64,000 bases of DNA. It comes from CAZSNT01 sp964607765 (GTDB taxonomy: Bacteria > Verrucomicrobiota > Lentisphaeria > Oligosphaerales > JABHEG01). Location: contig CAZSNT010000031.1 in the NCBI GenBank assembly GCA_964607765.1, positions 1 to 64,000 on the forward strand, read 5' to 3'. The notes under the pieces are model-generated. The model saw only the letters and a list, made by a program, of their open reading frames with translations, was not told where the DNA came from and did not search any database. A program made the position numbers and the translations under genes. Numbering within the stretch: position 1 is the stretch's first letter; the number at the start of each line of letters is the position of its first letter. Positions 33,421 to 46,267 of this stretch are shown here, one piece after another.

Positions 33421-33987
33421 ATGTCTCCCGCCCCCGTCACCGAGACGCCTTTCCTGAGACTGGCGAGCAATCGCTGGAGTTGCCGGGCGTTCGACCCGAA
33501 CCGGCCCGTGCCGCGGCCGCTCGTGGACCTGTGCCTCGAGGCCGCGCGTCAGGCCCCCTCGGCCTGCAATCGACAGCCTTGGCATTTCGTGCTGGCTGAA
33601 GAGGAGGGCGTGCGCGCGGCGCTTTTCGAGCAGGCCAGACTCCCCGGGATTGCGCACAAGTGGTGGCGTGATGTGCCGCTGTTCGCGGTGCTGTGCGTCG
33701 AGCTGGGGCTGGTCACACACCGCATCGCGCCTGCAATTTCCGGAATTCCCTACTACTTGCTGGACCTGGGTATCGCGGGGGAGCACTTTGTCCTCGCTGC
33801 GGCGGAGCAGGGCCTGGCGACGTGCTGGATAGGCTGGTTCCGGGAAAAGGCGGTGAAGAGAATCCTGTCGATTCCGCGTTCGGTCAGGGCCGTATCGCTG
33901 ATTGCAGTGGGGTATGCGGCCGATGACCAGGGGCGCAGTTCCGGCCGCAAAACGGCCGACGAATTCGTGCATTGGGATGGGTGGTAG
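33421..33987 (+). CDS. Nitroreductase-family flavoprotein
   Basis: A 188-residue protein of the FMN-dependent nitroreductase family. It shows RLASNRWSCRAFDPNRPVPRPLVDLCLEAARQAPSACNRQPWHFVL, typical for the N-terminal FMN-binding region, and GLATCWIGWFREKAVKRIL near the end. Members reduce nitro compounds, quinones or flavins with NAD(P)H; the physiological substrate is not told by sequence. ATG 33421 has GAGGTGG at good spacing. It follows the FtsQ-like gene by 13 nt and is followed by a terminator-like hairpin. Confidence 0.88.
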   Translation: MSPAPVTETPFLRLASNRWSCRAFDPNRPVPRPLVDLCLEAARQAPSACNRQPWHFVLAEEEGVRAALFEQARLPGIAHKWWRDVPLFAVLCVELGLVTHRIAPAISGIPYYLLDLGIAGEHFVLAAAEQGLATCWIGWFREKAVKRILSIPRSVRAVSLIAVGYAADDQGRSSGRKTADEFVHWDGW

Positions 33988-34017
33988 ACTCGACTGCGAG
34001 GGGTTGCGACAGACAAG

Positions 34018-34043
34018 AACCGGAATATGCCGGGATTCCGGTT
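34018..34043 (+). terminator. Terminator-like hairpin after the nitroreductase
   Basis: A 9-bp stem AACCGGAAT/ATTCCGGTT with an 8-nt loop is followed by CCTCTTTG. The weak T tract makes termination likely but not certain. Confidence 0.6.
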
Positions 34044-34077
34044 CCTCTTTGCGCTGCGACGGGATATATTCCCTGTT

Positions 34078-34104
34078 TTGTCAACGAGCCGCAACGGGTA
34101 ATAC
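34078..34104 (+). promoter_or_regulatory. Candidate promoter of the pyrG operon
   Basis: TTGTCA (34078-34083), a 15-nt spacer and TAATAC (34099-34104) lie about 100 bp before pyrG. The spacer is shorter than ideal. Confidence 0.4.
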
Positions 34105-34205
34105 TGTTTCCTACGCTGGGGACAGAACGGGTCAGGGCAGGCCTTGCGGGTCCTAAATTGAAGGGTGTTTGGCAGCCACCGCAAGTCACTTGAGGGACGG
34201 AGAGA

Positions 34206-35840
34206 ATGCAGAGAAAAGCCCGTGTCACCCGACACATCTTCCTGACCGGGGGCGTTGTTTCATCACTGGGCAAAGGAATCACGGCTGCGTCGCTTGCGCT
34301 TCTGCTCAAACGCCGCGGCTACCGCGTCAAAATCCAGAAGCTCGACCCCTATCTGAACGTTGATCCAGGCACGATGTCGCCCTTCCAGCACGGCGAAGTC
34401 TACGTTACCGATGACGGGGCGGAGACCGACCTGGACCTGGGACACTACGAGCGCTTTGCCGACCTGACCTGCTCCCAGGAAAGCAACTACACCACGGGAC
34501 GCATCTACAGCAGTGTGATTGCCCGTGAACGGGCTGGCGAGTACCTGGGCAAGACGGTTCAGGTGATCCCCCACATCACGGACGAGATCAAGGCGGCCAT
34601 CCGCACGCTTGACGGTCCGGATGTGGACATTGCCATCACTGAGATCGGCGGCACGGCCGGCGATATCGAGTCGCTCCCGTTCCTGGAAGCCATCCGGCAG
34701 TACCGGCAGGAGATCGGGCGGCGGCACGGCCTTTTCATTCACCTTACCCTGGTCCCCTACATCCGGGCAGCGGGAGAGATGAAGACCAAGCCGTCCCAGC
34801 AGTCGGTCGGGATCCTGCGCGGCATCGGGATCATCCCGGACCTGTTGGTCTGCCGCTGCGAGCGCGCCCTTTCCGAGGAACACTTCGAGAAGCTTGCCCT
34901 GTTCTGCAACGTGCCGCGCGAACTTGTGTTCGAGGAGTGCGATGTGGCGACCTCCATCTACGAGGTGCCCATCGAGCTGGCCAAGCAGGACGTGGACAAG
35001 TACATCCTCGAGCTCTTCGGTTTCCACGTCAGCGATCTGGATATTGACGACTGGACTGACCTGATCAAGCAATTGAGCAGGCCGCCCCGGAAGGAAGTGG
35101 AGATCGCGGTCGTGGGCAAGTACATCAGTCTGCGGGACGCCTACAAGAGCATCTACGAAGCGCTCGAGCATGGCGGAATAGCCAACGACTACGGGCTGAA
35201 AATTCGCCATGTCGAGGCGGAGGATGTGGAGGCGAAGGGAGCCGAAGCGTGCCTGGCCGGGGCGCACGGCATCCTGGTCCCCGGCGGTTTCGGCGACCGC
35301 GGCGTGGAGGGCAAGATTGCTTCAGTGAAGTATGCGCGGGAGAACCGCATCCCGTTCCTCGGCATCTGTCTCGGCATGCAGTGCGCCGTGATCGAGTTCG
35401 CCCGGTCCGTGTGCGGACTCGCCGACGCGAACAGCACGGAGTTCAACCCGGATACGTCGGGGCCCGTTATCGATCTGATGGATGAACAGCGCACCATCAC
35501 GGACAAAGGCGGCACGATGCGGCTCGGCGCGTACCCGTGCGAACTGCGGCGCGCGTCCAAGTCGGCGGCGGCCTATGGCTCTACGCAGATCAGCGAGCGG
35601 CATCGGCATCGCTACGAGTTCAACAACACGTTCCGAGACCTGTTCGCCGAGCACGGCATGTCGGTGATCGGCACGTCGCCCGATGACAAATTGGTCGAGT
35701 TGGTCGAGGTGCCGGATCACCCGTGGTTCGTGGCTTGCCAGTTCCATCCCGAGTTCAAGTCGCGCCCCCTCGCGGCGCACCCGCTGTTCCGTGACTTTGT
35801 TGCGGCCGCCGGCCAGATGGATGGAGCGGCCCAGTCGTGA
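34206..35840 (+). CDS. pyrG: CTP synthase (glutamine hydrolysing)
   Basis: A 544-residue enzyme that aminates UTP to CTP with glutamine nitrogen and ATP. The N-terminal synthetase domain begins RHIFLTGGVVSSLGKGITAASLALLLKRRG and has KLDPYLNVDPGTMSPFQHGEVYVTDDGAETDLDLGHYERF-type residues, and the C-terminal glutaminase domain carries GICLGMQ with the nucleophilic Cys and the His-Glu of FHPEF. Length matches the family. It heads the amidotransferase operon. Its stop overlaps the purF start by 4 nt. Confidence 0.98.
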   Translation: MQRKARVTRHIFLTGGVVSSLGKGITAASLALLLKRRGYRVKIQKLDPYLNVDPGTMSPFQHGEVYVTDDGAETDLDLGHYERFADLTCSQESNYTTGRIYSSVIARERAGEYLGKTVQVIPHITDEIKAAIRTLDGPDVDIAITEIGGTAGDIESLPFLEAIRQYRQEIGRRHGLFIHLTLVPYIRAAGEMKTKPSQQSVGILRGIGIIPDLLVCRCERALSEEHFEKLALFCNVPRELVFEECDVATSIYEVPIELAKQDVDKYILELFGFHVSDLDIDDWTDLIKQLSRPPRKEVEIAVVGKYISLRDAYKSIYEALEHGGIANDYGLKIRHVEAEDVEAKGAEACLAGAHGILVPGGFGDRGVEGKIASVKYARENRIPFLGICLGMQCAVIEFARSVCGLADANSTEFNPDTSGPVIDLMDEQRTITDKGGTMRLGAYPCELRRASKSAAAYGSTQISERHRHRYEFNNTFRDLFAEHGMSVIGTSPDDKLVELVEVPDHPWFVACQFHPEFKSRPLAAHPLFRDFVAAAGQMDGAAQS

Positions 35841-37309
35841 GTACAGCCAGGCGTCTGGACAGACAGGAAGCGCACGCGATCCACGTGGACAAGCCGAGAG
35901 AATACTGCGGCTTGTGCGGGGTCAGCGGCGGCGAGTCTGTGCTGGAGCGGGTACACCTCGGTCTGCACGCGTTGCAGCATCGCGGCCAGGAAGCGGCCGG
36001 CGTGATGGTTGCCGGCAACGGGCGTTGCCACCTGCACAAGGGCGCCGGACTGGTGGACCACGTCTTCTCGGGCGTCCCGCCGGTGTGGCTCAAGCGCCCT
36101 GTCGAACGCGCCATCTCCCATGTTCGTTACTCGACCGCGGGCCGTTCCGTGGCGTCCAACGCCCAGCCGCTCATGGTGGATGTGGGCGGTGAGTTGATCG
36201 GGATCGCGCACAACGGCACTATCTGCAATGCGCGGTCGTTGCGGGACGAACTGCAGCGGGAAGGTGCGATATTTCAGACAACGACCGACACGGAGCTGAT
36301 CCTGCATTTGATGGCGCGGTGCCTGCTCACCCGGCACGACGGCCAGATCTGGGACGCGCTGGAGAACGCACTGCGGCGAGTTCGGGGCGCGTTTGCGTTG
36401 TTGCTGTTGACCCGTGACGCCATGGTCGCCGTGCGTGACGCGCACGGCTTCCGGCCGTTGGCCATCGGAGATTTCAACGACGGCGGTTATATGGTTGCCA
36501 GTGAGACGATTGCCTTTTCCGCCATCGGTGCGAACTACGTGCGGGACGTGGAGCCCGGCGAGATGGTGATCTGGGACCGGAACAACCGGATGCTGAGTCG
36601 CCGCTTTGCCAAGTGTGAACGGCGTGCGCACTGCATTTTTGAGCATGTCTACTTCTCGCGGCCGGGCAGCCTCGTGTTCGGTGACAGTGTCTATGACGTG
36701 CGCAAACAGATGGGGCGCGTGCTCGCCCGTGAGGCCCCCGTCGAGGCCGACGTGGTCATGCCTATCCCGGACAGCGGCATGTACGCTGCGCTGGGGTACT
36801 CGGAGGAGTCCGGGATCCCGTTTGACATGGGTATGAGCAGGAACCACTATGTGGGGCGCACGTTCATCGATCCGGGCATGACGTCGCGCCGCAAAATGGT
36901 GACCCGGAAGCTGCAGCCGATACCGGAAGCACTGCGTGGGAAACGGATTTGCCTGATCGAGGACAGCATTGTGCGCGGATCCACCAGTCGTGCCCGCGTC
37001 CATACGCTGCGCGAGGCGGGCGCACGTGAAATCCACATGCGGGTGAGTTGTCCGCCGCACCGGTTTGGCTGCTATTTCGGGATCGACTTCCCGGAGCGCG
37101 GTTCGTTGTTAGCGAACAAGATCCCCAGCGGGGATCTGGCACGTTCGCTGCGTTTGGATAGTCTGGAGTACCTGTCGCAAGACGGGATGCTGTCTTGCGT
37201 GAGTGCTTTCGAGCCCGGTGATTACTGCTGCGCCTGCTTCGACGGCCAGTACCCCGTGTGCCCTGACACACTGGATGTGCCGCCGTTGCCGAAGTCGCCG
37301 CAAGAGTGA
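35837..37309 (+). CDS. purF: Amidophosphoribosyltransferase (GPATase)
   Basis: A 490-residue enzyme that makes phosphoribosylamine from PRPP and glutamine, the first step of purine synthesis. A propeptide of 26 residues precedes Cys27 of CGVSGGES, the predicted N-terminal nucleophile after cleavage. LHALQHRGQEAAG and the PRPP loop CLIEDSIVRGST are clear. Cys residues in HCIFEHVYFSRPGS, FGCYFGID and YCCACFDGQYPV match the 4Fe-4S ligands of the Bacillus-type enzyme. It starts at GTG overlapping the pyrG stop as GTGA, so the two are coupled. Confidence 0.97.
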   Translation: MSTARRLDRQEAHAIHVDKPREYCGLCGVSGGESVLERVHLGLHALQHRGQEAAGVMVAGNGRCHLHKGAGLVDHVFSGVPPVWLKRPVERAISHVRYSTAGRSVASNAQPLMVDVGGELIGIAHNGTICNARSLRDELQREGAIFQTTTDTELILHLMARCLLTRHDGQIWDALENALRRVRGAFALLLLTRDAMVAVRDAHGFRPLAIGDFNDGGYMVASETIAFSAIGANYVRDVEPGEMVIWDRNNRMLSRRFAKCERRAHCIFEHVYFSRPGSLVFGDSVYDVRKQMGRVLAREAPVEADVVMPIPDSGMYAALGYSEESGIPFDMGMSRNHYVGRTFIDPGMTSRRKMVTRKLQPIPEALRGKRICLIEDSIVRGSTSRARVHTLREAGAREIHMRVSCPPHRFGCYFGIDFPERGSLLANKIPSGDLARSLRLDSLEYLSQDGMLSCVSAFEPGDYCCACFDGQYPVCPDTLDVPPLPKSPQE

Positions 37310-37385
37310 GTGTGTTGTTGGCGTGCGCGCCTGCAGTTGCAGCAACTGCCGACGCTGACGCCGCGGCAAATGGGATGTGCTGTTT

Positions 37386-40649
<3,264 letters not shown>

Positions 40650-40654
40650 GCGTT

Positions 40655-41833
40655 TTGGATTCACGGCAGCAGAAGAACTGGAATTGGCGGGAAAAACGCG
40701 AGAAGCCTGCGTTTCTGGCGTTCGAGGATGGCACTGTGTTCCGCGGCGTGTCGGTTGGCGCTGCCCGGGACGTGCTCGGCGAGGTCGTGTTCAATACGGG
40801 CATGACGGGCTACCAGGAGATCCTCACCGATCCGTCCTACAGCGGTCAGATTGTGACCATGACCTACACGGAGATCGGCAATACCGGCATCAATATTGAC
40901 GACATGGAGGCGCGCCGGGCGTTTGCCAACGGGTTCGTCGTGCACGAACTGACGGAGCCGCGGAACTGGCGCAGCCAGATGCCGCTGTCCCAATACTTCG
41001 TCGAGCAGGACGTACCGGCCATTTCCGGGATCGATACGCGGGCGTTGACGTGCAAGCTGCGTACACAGGGCACACTGAAGGCGTTCCTGTGCGTCACCGG
41101 CAGCGTTGATGAGAAGCAGGCTGTTCAGAAGGCCTGCGCCTGGGAAGGCCTGACCGGGCAGGACTACGCCGCGCGCGTCACCTGCGGTGAGACGTTCCAG
41201 TGGGATCCGCCCGGGGCGGTGTCGACGTCGTGGGGGCTGGAGATGGACGTGGCGGATTTGCCCAAGCCCACGTTCAACGTCGTTGCGTTCGATTTCGGTA
41301 TCAAGTGGAACATCCTGCGGCGCATGCGGCAGCACGGCATGGCCGTGACCGTTGTGCCGGCCCACACGCCCGCCGAAGAGGCATTGGCGCTGAAGCCGGA
41401 CGGTGTGTTCCTCTCGAACGGACCCGCTGACCCGGCCGCGGTCACTTACGCCATCGACACAGCCAGGGCGCTGATCGGGAAGGTCCCGCTCATGGGCATC
41501 TGCCTCGGTCACCAGATCCTCGGCCTGGCCATGGGCGGCAGCACATACCGGCTGAAGTTCGGGCATCACGGCCTGAACCACCCCGTCATGGACCTGGCGA
41601 CGCGCGAGGTCGAGATTACGTCTCAGAACCACAACTTCGCGATTGATCAGGAGTCTCTCGACGCCGGCACGGTGGACGTGACGCACGTGAACCTGAACGA
41701 CGATACAGTCGAGGGGCTGCGTCACAGGCGTGAGCCGTTGTTCTGTGTCCAGTACCACCCCGAGGCCTCTCCCGGTCCGCACGATGCCGGGTACCTTTTT
41801 GAACGCTTCCAGAAACTGATGACCGAGGCCTGA
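40655..41833 (+). CDS. carA: Carbamoyl-phosphate synthase small subunit
   Basis: A 392-residue glutaminase subunit that releases ammonia for CarB. It shows AFLAFEDGTVFRG, EVVFNTGMTGYQEILTDPSYSGQIV, and the class I amidotransferase triad, Cys in GICLGHQILGLA and His-Glu in QYHPEASPGPHD. No ATG fits: homology starts close to the carB stop, and TTG 40655, with GAAAGGG upstream, seems to be the start. The order carB-carA is the reverse of many bacteria. The stop is 3 nt before guaA. Confidence 0.96.
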   Translation: MDSRQQKNWNWREKREKPAFLAFEDGTVFRGVSVGAARDVLGEVVFNTGMTGYQEILTDPSYSGQIVTMTYTEIGNTGINIDDMEARRAFANGFVVHELTEPRNWRSQMPLSQYFVEQDVPAISGIDTRALTCKLRTQGTLKAFLCVTGSVDEKQAVQKACAWEGLTGQDYAARVTCGETFQWDPPGAVSTSWGLEMDVADLPKPTFNVVAFDFGIKWNILRRMRQHGMAVTVVPAHTPAEEALALKPDGVFLSNGPADPAAVTYAIDTARALIGKVPLMGICLGHQILGLAMGGSTYRLKFGHHGLNHPVMDLATREVEITSQNHNFAIDQESLDAGTVDVTHVNLNDDTVEGLRHRREPLFCVQYHPEASPGPHDAGYLFERFQKLMTEA

Positions 41834-41836
41834 CGG

Positions 41837-43387
41837 ATGCCCCAGAAGAGAGACGAGAAGATTCTGATCCTCGATTTTGGCTCGCAGTACACGCAGCTGA
41901 TTGCGCGCCGTGTACGCGAGTGTCGTGTGTACTCCGAGATTGTGGACAACGGCATCAGCGCGGACGAGGTCCGCGAGCACGCGCCGATGGGCTTGATTCT
42001 GAGCGGCGGTCCGGCCAGCGTGCACGAGCCGGATGCTCCCGGCTGCGATCCTGCGCTGTTCGAGCTCGGCATCCCGATTCTGGGCATCTGCTACGGCCTG
42101 CAGTGGATCACGCAGTATTTCGGCGGCAAGGTCAAACGCTCGGGCTCGCGTGAGTACGGCCCGGCGACGCTCAATGTGGAGCGTCCCAATCCCCTGTTCG
42201 AACGTGTGCCGGATCAGCTCCGCGTCTGGATGAGCCATGCGGATGAGGTGGCGGACCCGGCCGCGGGATTCGAGCTGATTGCCAGTAGCGACAGTGTGCC
42301 GAACGCGGCCGTGTGCGATCCGCAGCGCCGTATCTGGGGCGTACAGTTTCATCCGGAAGTCGTGCACACCAAGTTTGGTAAGCGCATTATTCGGAACTTC
42401 GCACGCCGCATCTGCGGCTGTCACGGACGGTGGTCGGCACGTGCCTACATCGACGTGGCTACCGAAGCGGTTCGTGAGCAGGTGGGAGACGCGGGTGTCG
42501 TGCTTGGCCTGAGCGGCGGCGTTGACAGCACGGTGGCAGCCGTGCTGCTGCATCGCGCGATCGGCGACCAGCTGACCTGCGTGTTCGTGGATAACGGTGT
42601 GCTGCGGCACCAGGAAGCGGAGCGGCTGCTGGAAGTGTTCCGCAAACACCTCGACCTCAATGTCAAGTTCGTCGATGCAGGGGACATTTTCATCGACGGG
42701 CTGGCAGGTGTGACCGAGCCGGAGCAGAAGCGCAAGATTATCGGGCACGCGTTCGTCGAAGTCTTCCGCGACGCGGCTGAGGAACTGCATAACGCGCGGT
42801 TCCTGGCCCAGGGAACTACCTATCCGGACGTGATTGAGAGCTCAGGAATCGGGCGTCACGCCGACAACATCAAGAGCCATCACAATGTGGGTGGACTGCC
42901 GGCTGAGCTGGGGTTCGACGAGCTGGTCGAGCCGTTGCGCATGCTGTTCAAGGACGAAGTGCGCGCACTCGGCAAGGAACTGGGACTGCCTGACGAGATT
43001 GTGTGGCGCCAGCCGTTCCCCGGTCCCGGGCTGGCCGTGCGTATCGTGGGCGAGATTACCCGGGACCGTGTGGCCGTGCTGCAGCAGGCCGATCGGATTG
43101 TGATTCAGGAGATGAAGGCGTCAGGCTGGTACCGGCGCGTGTGGCAGAGCTTTGTCGTGCTACTGCCTGTGCAGACGGTTGGTGTGATGGGGGACGGCCG
43201 GACCTACGAGAACGCCGTTGTGCTGCGTGTGGTGCAGAGCTCGGACGGCATGACCGCCGACTGGGTGCCGCTGCCGCATGCGCTCCTCGGCCGGATTGCC
43301 ACGCGCATCACGAACGAAGTGCACGGCGTCAATCGCGTTGTCTACGACGTGACCTCCAAGCCTCCCGGCACTATCGAGTGGGAGTGA
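41837..43387 (+). CDS. guaA: GMP synthase (glutamine hydrolysing)
   Basis: A 516-residue two-domain enzyme that aminates XMP to GMP. The glutaminase half has ILDFGSQYTQLIARRVRE, GICYGLQ with the catalytic Cys and QFHPEV. The synthetase half has the PP-loop GLSGGVDSTVAAVLLHRAIG, the RPFPGPGLA-like RQPFPGPGLAVRI and the C-terminal dimerisation region ending KPPGTIEWE. It starts 3 nt past carA and is the last gene of the pyrG-purF-carB-carA-guaA run. Confidence 0.98.
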   Translation: MPQKRDEKILILDFGSQYTQLIARRVRECRVYSEIVDNGISADEVREHAPMGLILSGGPASVHEPDAPGCDPALFELGIPILGICYGLQWITQYFGGKVKRSGSREYGPATLNVERPNPLFERVPDQLRVWMSHADEVADPAAGFELIASSDSVPNAAVCDPQRRIWGVQFHPEVVHTKFGKRIIRNFARRICGCHGRWSARAYIDVATEAVREQVGDAGVVLGLSGGVDSTVAAVLLHRAIGDQLTCVFVDNGVLRHQEAERLLEVFRKHLDLNVKFVDAGDIFIDGLAGVTEPEQKRKIIGHAFVEVFRDAAEELHNARFLAQGTTYPDVIESSGIGRHADNIKSHHNVGGLPAELGFDELVEPLRMLFKDEVRALGKELGLPDEIVWRQPFPGPGLAVRIVGEITRDRVAVLQQADRIVIQEMKASGWYRRVWQSFVVLLPVQTVGVMGDGRTYENAVVLRVVQSSDGMTADWVPLPHALLGRIATRITNEVHGVNRVVYDVTSKPPGTIEWE

Positions 43388-43425
43388 CGCGGCACCGGCC
43401 CTGTGATCCGTGTCGACGACGCCTC

Positions 43426-43524
43426 TCACTTGGCCTGCCTCGACTGCCGGACGGTCTCATCGATGTCGTCCGGCGCCATTCCGGCAGCCTTGGCTTGCGC
43501 CCTGGCTCGGCCAATCACCGAGTC
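43426..43524 (-). pseudogene. Possible antitoxin C-terminal relic
   Basis: In this short frame the minus strand reads ARAQAKAAGMAPDDIDETV followed by a stop, close in pattern to the C-terminal helix of VapB-type antitoxins (ARAEAKAAGLTPEDIDEAI-like). No start codon or DNA-binding N-terminus precedes it, and no toxin frame is intact. It lies in the 340-bp gap between guaA and the PAS/SpoIIE gene; the rest of that gap, 43525-43727, is featureless apart from a Shine-Dalgarno. Pattern recognition only. Confidence 0.3.
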
Positions 43525-43727
43525 GGAGAGCGTACTGGCGGACGAGCCACAGCAGTGTCGTCCAACGTGCCCTGACCAACCGCTGGCTGCACGAACAGGG
43601 CGTTGCCGACCTGCGCACATGCGCCCTTCCAGGTGTCTGCTGCTGCAAAACTCCTCGTCTGGCTTTACTGTATTACAGTGGCGATACTGATGCGGCAACC
43701 AACGTAGTAGAGGCAGGAGTCAGGGCG

Positions 43728-44951
43728 ATGGACCAGGATGCCATGGATCAGAAGCAACTGCTCAGGAATCTCATGGACAGCATGCCGGACATGATCTACT
43801 TCAAGGATCGGCAGTCTCGTTTCATCATGATGAACAAGGCCGCCGCCACCTGGCAGGGGTATGCGAGTCCGGAGGAGGCGATTGGGAAGACGGACTTCGA
43901 CGACTACACGGAGGAGGACGCACGCCGGATGTTCGCGGACGAACAGCGAATCATGGCGACCGGCGAGCCGCTTCGGGGCATCGAGGAGCATGAGACCTGG
44001 AAGAGTGGCCAGACGGCATGGGTATCCACCACGAAGATGCCTTTGCGCGATGCGGACGGCAATATCGTGGGGACCTTCGGGGTCTCGCGGGACATTACGG
44101 AACACAAGGAGGCCGAGCTGCGGGCCGCATCTCTCGCGAACGAGGTCCGGCGTATCAAGGAGGAGATGGAGAAAGATGTTCGCATGGCGGGGGAACTGCA
44201 GAAGACATTTTTCCCTCGCACGTATCCTGTGTTTCCATCCGGCGTTCCGCCATCGGAAAGCGCGGTGCAGTTCCACCATCACTACCGCGCCAGTGAGATG
44301 GTGTGCGGCGACGTCTGCTCCATCCGCCGGCTCTCGCGAACGAAATGTGGCGTTCTTCAATGCGACGTGATGGGCCACGGTGTACGGGCCGCCCTGGGCA
44401 CGGCGCTCATCACGGCCATGGTCCAGGAATTCTCACGACAGAACACGGATCCGGGCGCGTTCCTCGGTCACATGAACGAGCTGCTGTCACCGATCCTGCA
44501 CCATGGCGGGATGTTCCTCTACGCCACTGCCTGCTACGCGGTCTTCGACGCATCCAGCGGCATACTGCGTGTGGCCAATGCCGGCCACCCCATCCCGATG
44601 CACTTCCGGGCGTCGGCGAACACGGTGGACTGGCTGGCGGACGACGAAACACTGCGCGGCCCGGCCCTGGTGATCAACGAGAGCAGGCAATACGCTACCG
44701 TCGAAAAGCAGATCGACCCTGGCGATTCGGTCGTGATGTATACCGATGGGCTCTACGAAGTGGATGGTCCCGCCAACGAGGATTTTGGCAGAGCCCGATT
44801 ACTCGAGGCGGCTCGTGGGCACGTAGGTCTGTCTCTGCCCCGCCTGTTCCCCGCGCTGATGGACGACGTCTGCCGGTTTGCAGGGAAGGACGAGTTCGGC
44901 GACGATGTTTGCCTTACCGGCTTCACCTTCCACAAACCGGCTCGCGCATAG
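43728..44951 (+). CDS. PAS-domain SpoIIE/PP2C-type serine phosphatase
   Basis: A 407-residue signalling phosphatase. Residues 5-125 form a PAS domain (DSMPDMIYFKDRQSRFIMMNKAAA, and TKMPLRDADGNIVGTFGVSRDITEHK). A coiled coil links to a PPM/SpoIIE phosphatase domain with AGELQKTFFP, GDVCSIRRLS, CDVMGHGVRAALG (metal Asp), VMYTDGLYE and the terminal FGDDVCL. Such RsbU-like proteins dephosphorylate anti-anti-sigma factors. ATG 43728 has GGAG 8 nt upstream; the longer frame is not protein-like. No partner kinase or anti-anti-sigma factor is adjacent. Confidence 0.92.
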   Translation: MDQDAMDQKQLLRNLMDSMPDMIYFKDRQSRFIMMNKAAATWQGYASPEEAIGKTDFDDYTEEDARRMFADEQRIMATGEPLRGIEEHETWKSGQTAWVSTTKMPLRDADGNIVGTFGVSRDITEHKEAELRAASLANEVRRIKEEMEKDVRMAGELQKTFFPRTYPVFPSGVPPSESAVQFHHHYRASEMVCGDVCSIRRLSRTKCGVLQCDVMGHGVRAALGTALITAMVQEFSRQNTDPGAFLGHMNELLSPILHHGGMFLYATACYAVFDASSGILRVANAGHPIPMHFRASANTVDWLADDETLRGPALVINESRQYATVEKQIDPGDSVVMYTDGLYEVDGPANEDFGRARLLEAARGHVGLSLPRLFPALMDDVCRFAGKDEFGDDVCLTGFTFHKPARA

Positions 44952-44981
44952 GATCGACTTCGGGTCCCCTGCAGTTCGGCA

Positions 44982-46064
44982 CTAGATGCCGGGGACCTCC
45001 TCGTCGAAGACGACTGCCACTTTGCCGCAGTCGCCGCTGGCCATGAGCGTGTAGGCATCGGCAGCGCGGTCGAGGGTGAAGCGATGCGTGATCAGCTCCT
45101 CGGGGTGGATGTTCCAGCGGACCAGCCGCTCCACGATCTCCTCCATGCGCCAGATGCTGGTCACCCACGAGCCATAGATCGTCTTCTGGTCGTGAATGAT
45201 GTCGGGGCTTGGCTGGAACGCAACGTCCCCGCCCTCACCGATGAACACGATCTTGCCCCACTTGCGTGTGGCCTGGATACAAGTCAGTCGTGCGTTGGCG
45301 TTGGCGGAGCAGTCAACAGCGCGCTCGACGCCGTTGCCGTCGGTCAGGTCCCGCACTTGCTCGACATTCGCCGGCCCGGCCTCGAGGACGTGGTCGCACA
45401 GCCCGAGGCTTTTGGCCAGGTTCAGCCTGCTCTGGGCTACGTCCGTACCGATGATGCGGTTGGCGCCCATGGCCCGACACAGCATCGCGGTGGCCAGCCC
45501 GACCGGACCGAGACCTGTAATGAGCACATCGTCGTTGCCGCAGATGCCGATCTTCTCCAGCCCTTCGTAGACCGTGCCGAAGCCGCAAGCGACCTGTGCA
45601 CCGTCCGAATAGGTCAGTTCGTCGGGGAGAAGCACCAAGTCCTTCTCCTCGGCCAGGATGTAGTCGGCCATACCACCGTCCCGCTGCCATCCATAGGCCC
45701 GGCGCCATGTGTCGCTGGTGCAACTGATCATGTAGCCGCGGCGGCAGTCATTGCACACTCCGCAGCCGGAGATGTGGTAGAGAATGACGCGGTCCCCCGC
45801 CGCGAAGCGCCGACATCCAGGCCCAGCCTTCACGATCTGGCCGCATGGCTCGTGTCCGGCGATCATTCCGGGCTGGTAGCCTTCGGGGCCTTTCCCCACG
45901 TGTTCGTGATAGATGCAGCGGATGTCCGAGCCGCAGATCGTGGAGCTTTTGGTCCGCAGCAGCACTTCGCCGTGTCCAGGCTCGGGCACGGGGAACTCCC
46001 GCAGCTCAACGGTGCTGTTGCCCGGCAGAACGGCGCCCATCATGGTCTTGGGTGTCGAGGTCAT
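44982..46064 (-). CDS. Zinc-dependent alcohol/polyol dehydrogenase (MDR family)
   Basis: A 360-residue medium-chain dehydrogenase. It binds catalytic zinc through CGSD and GHE, has four structural-zinc Cys in CGVCNDCRRGYMISC, and a Rossmann motif GLGPVGLATAMLCRAMGA. The family oxidises sugars and polyols with NAD(P). It begins at ATG 46064, with GGAG 7 nt upstream; the longer frame is not protein-like. Together with the aldo-keto reductase and fucosidase nearby it is likely to act on fucose or a derived sugar, which is inferred from position only. Confidence 0.9.
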   Translation of the reverse strand: MTSTPKTMMGAVLPGNSTVELREFPVPEPGHGEVLLRTKSSTICGSDIRCIYHEHVGKGPEGYQPGMIAGHEPCGQIVKAGPGCRRFAAGDRVILYHISGCGVCNDCRRGYMISCTSDTWRRAYGWQRDGGMADYILAEEKDLVLLPDELTYSDGAQVACGFGTVYEGLEKIGICGNDDVLITGLGPVGLATAMLCRAMGANRIIGTDVAQSRLNLAKSLGLCDHVLEAGPANVEQVRDLTDGNGVERAVDCSANANARLTCIQATRKWGKIVFIGEGGDVAFQPSPDIIHDQKTIYGSWVTSIWRMEEIVERLVRWNIHPEELITHRFTLDRAADAYTLMASGDCGKVAVVFDEEVPGI

Positions 46065-46121
46065 GTTCTTGCTCCAAGTTCGTGGTTCACAGGGGGGGGA
46101 GTGCAATGCTGTTAACTTCCT

Positions 46122-46153
46122 ATTGCAGATTGCAGATTGCAGACTGCAGATTA
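46122..46153. repeat. Short ATTGCAG tandem repeat
   Basis: Four imperfect 8-mers of TTGCAGAT lie in the gap between the dehydrogenase and reductase genes. A reverse-complement TTCTGCAATCT follows at about 46200, so a hairpin is possible. No function is apparent. Confidence 0.7.
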
Positions 46154-46267
46154 CCAATCGACTTCCCGAGCCGTAACGAAACTGTGGTCGGAAATCTCCA
46201 TTCTGCAATCTACACTCACGTGCGCCTTCCTTGGAGAAAGTCAACAGCATTGGGGGGGAGTGTTGTC

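Noticed and set aside
40661..42790. 709-codon frame opposite carA and guaA
   Set aside because: Antisense shadow with no recognisable domain; the forward genes have all motifs.
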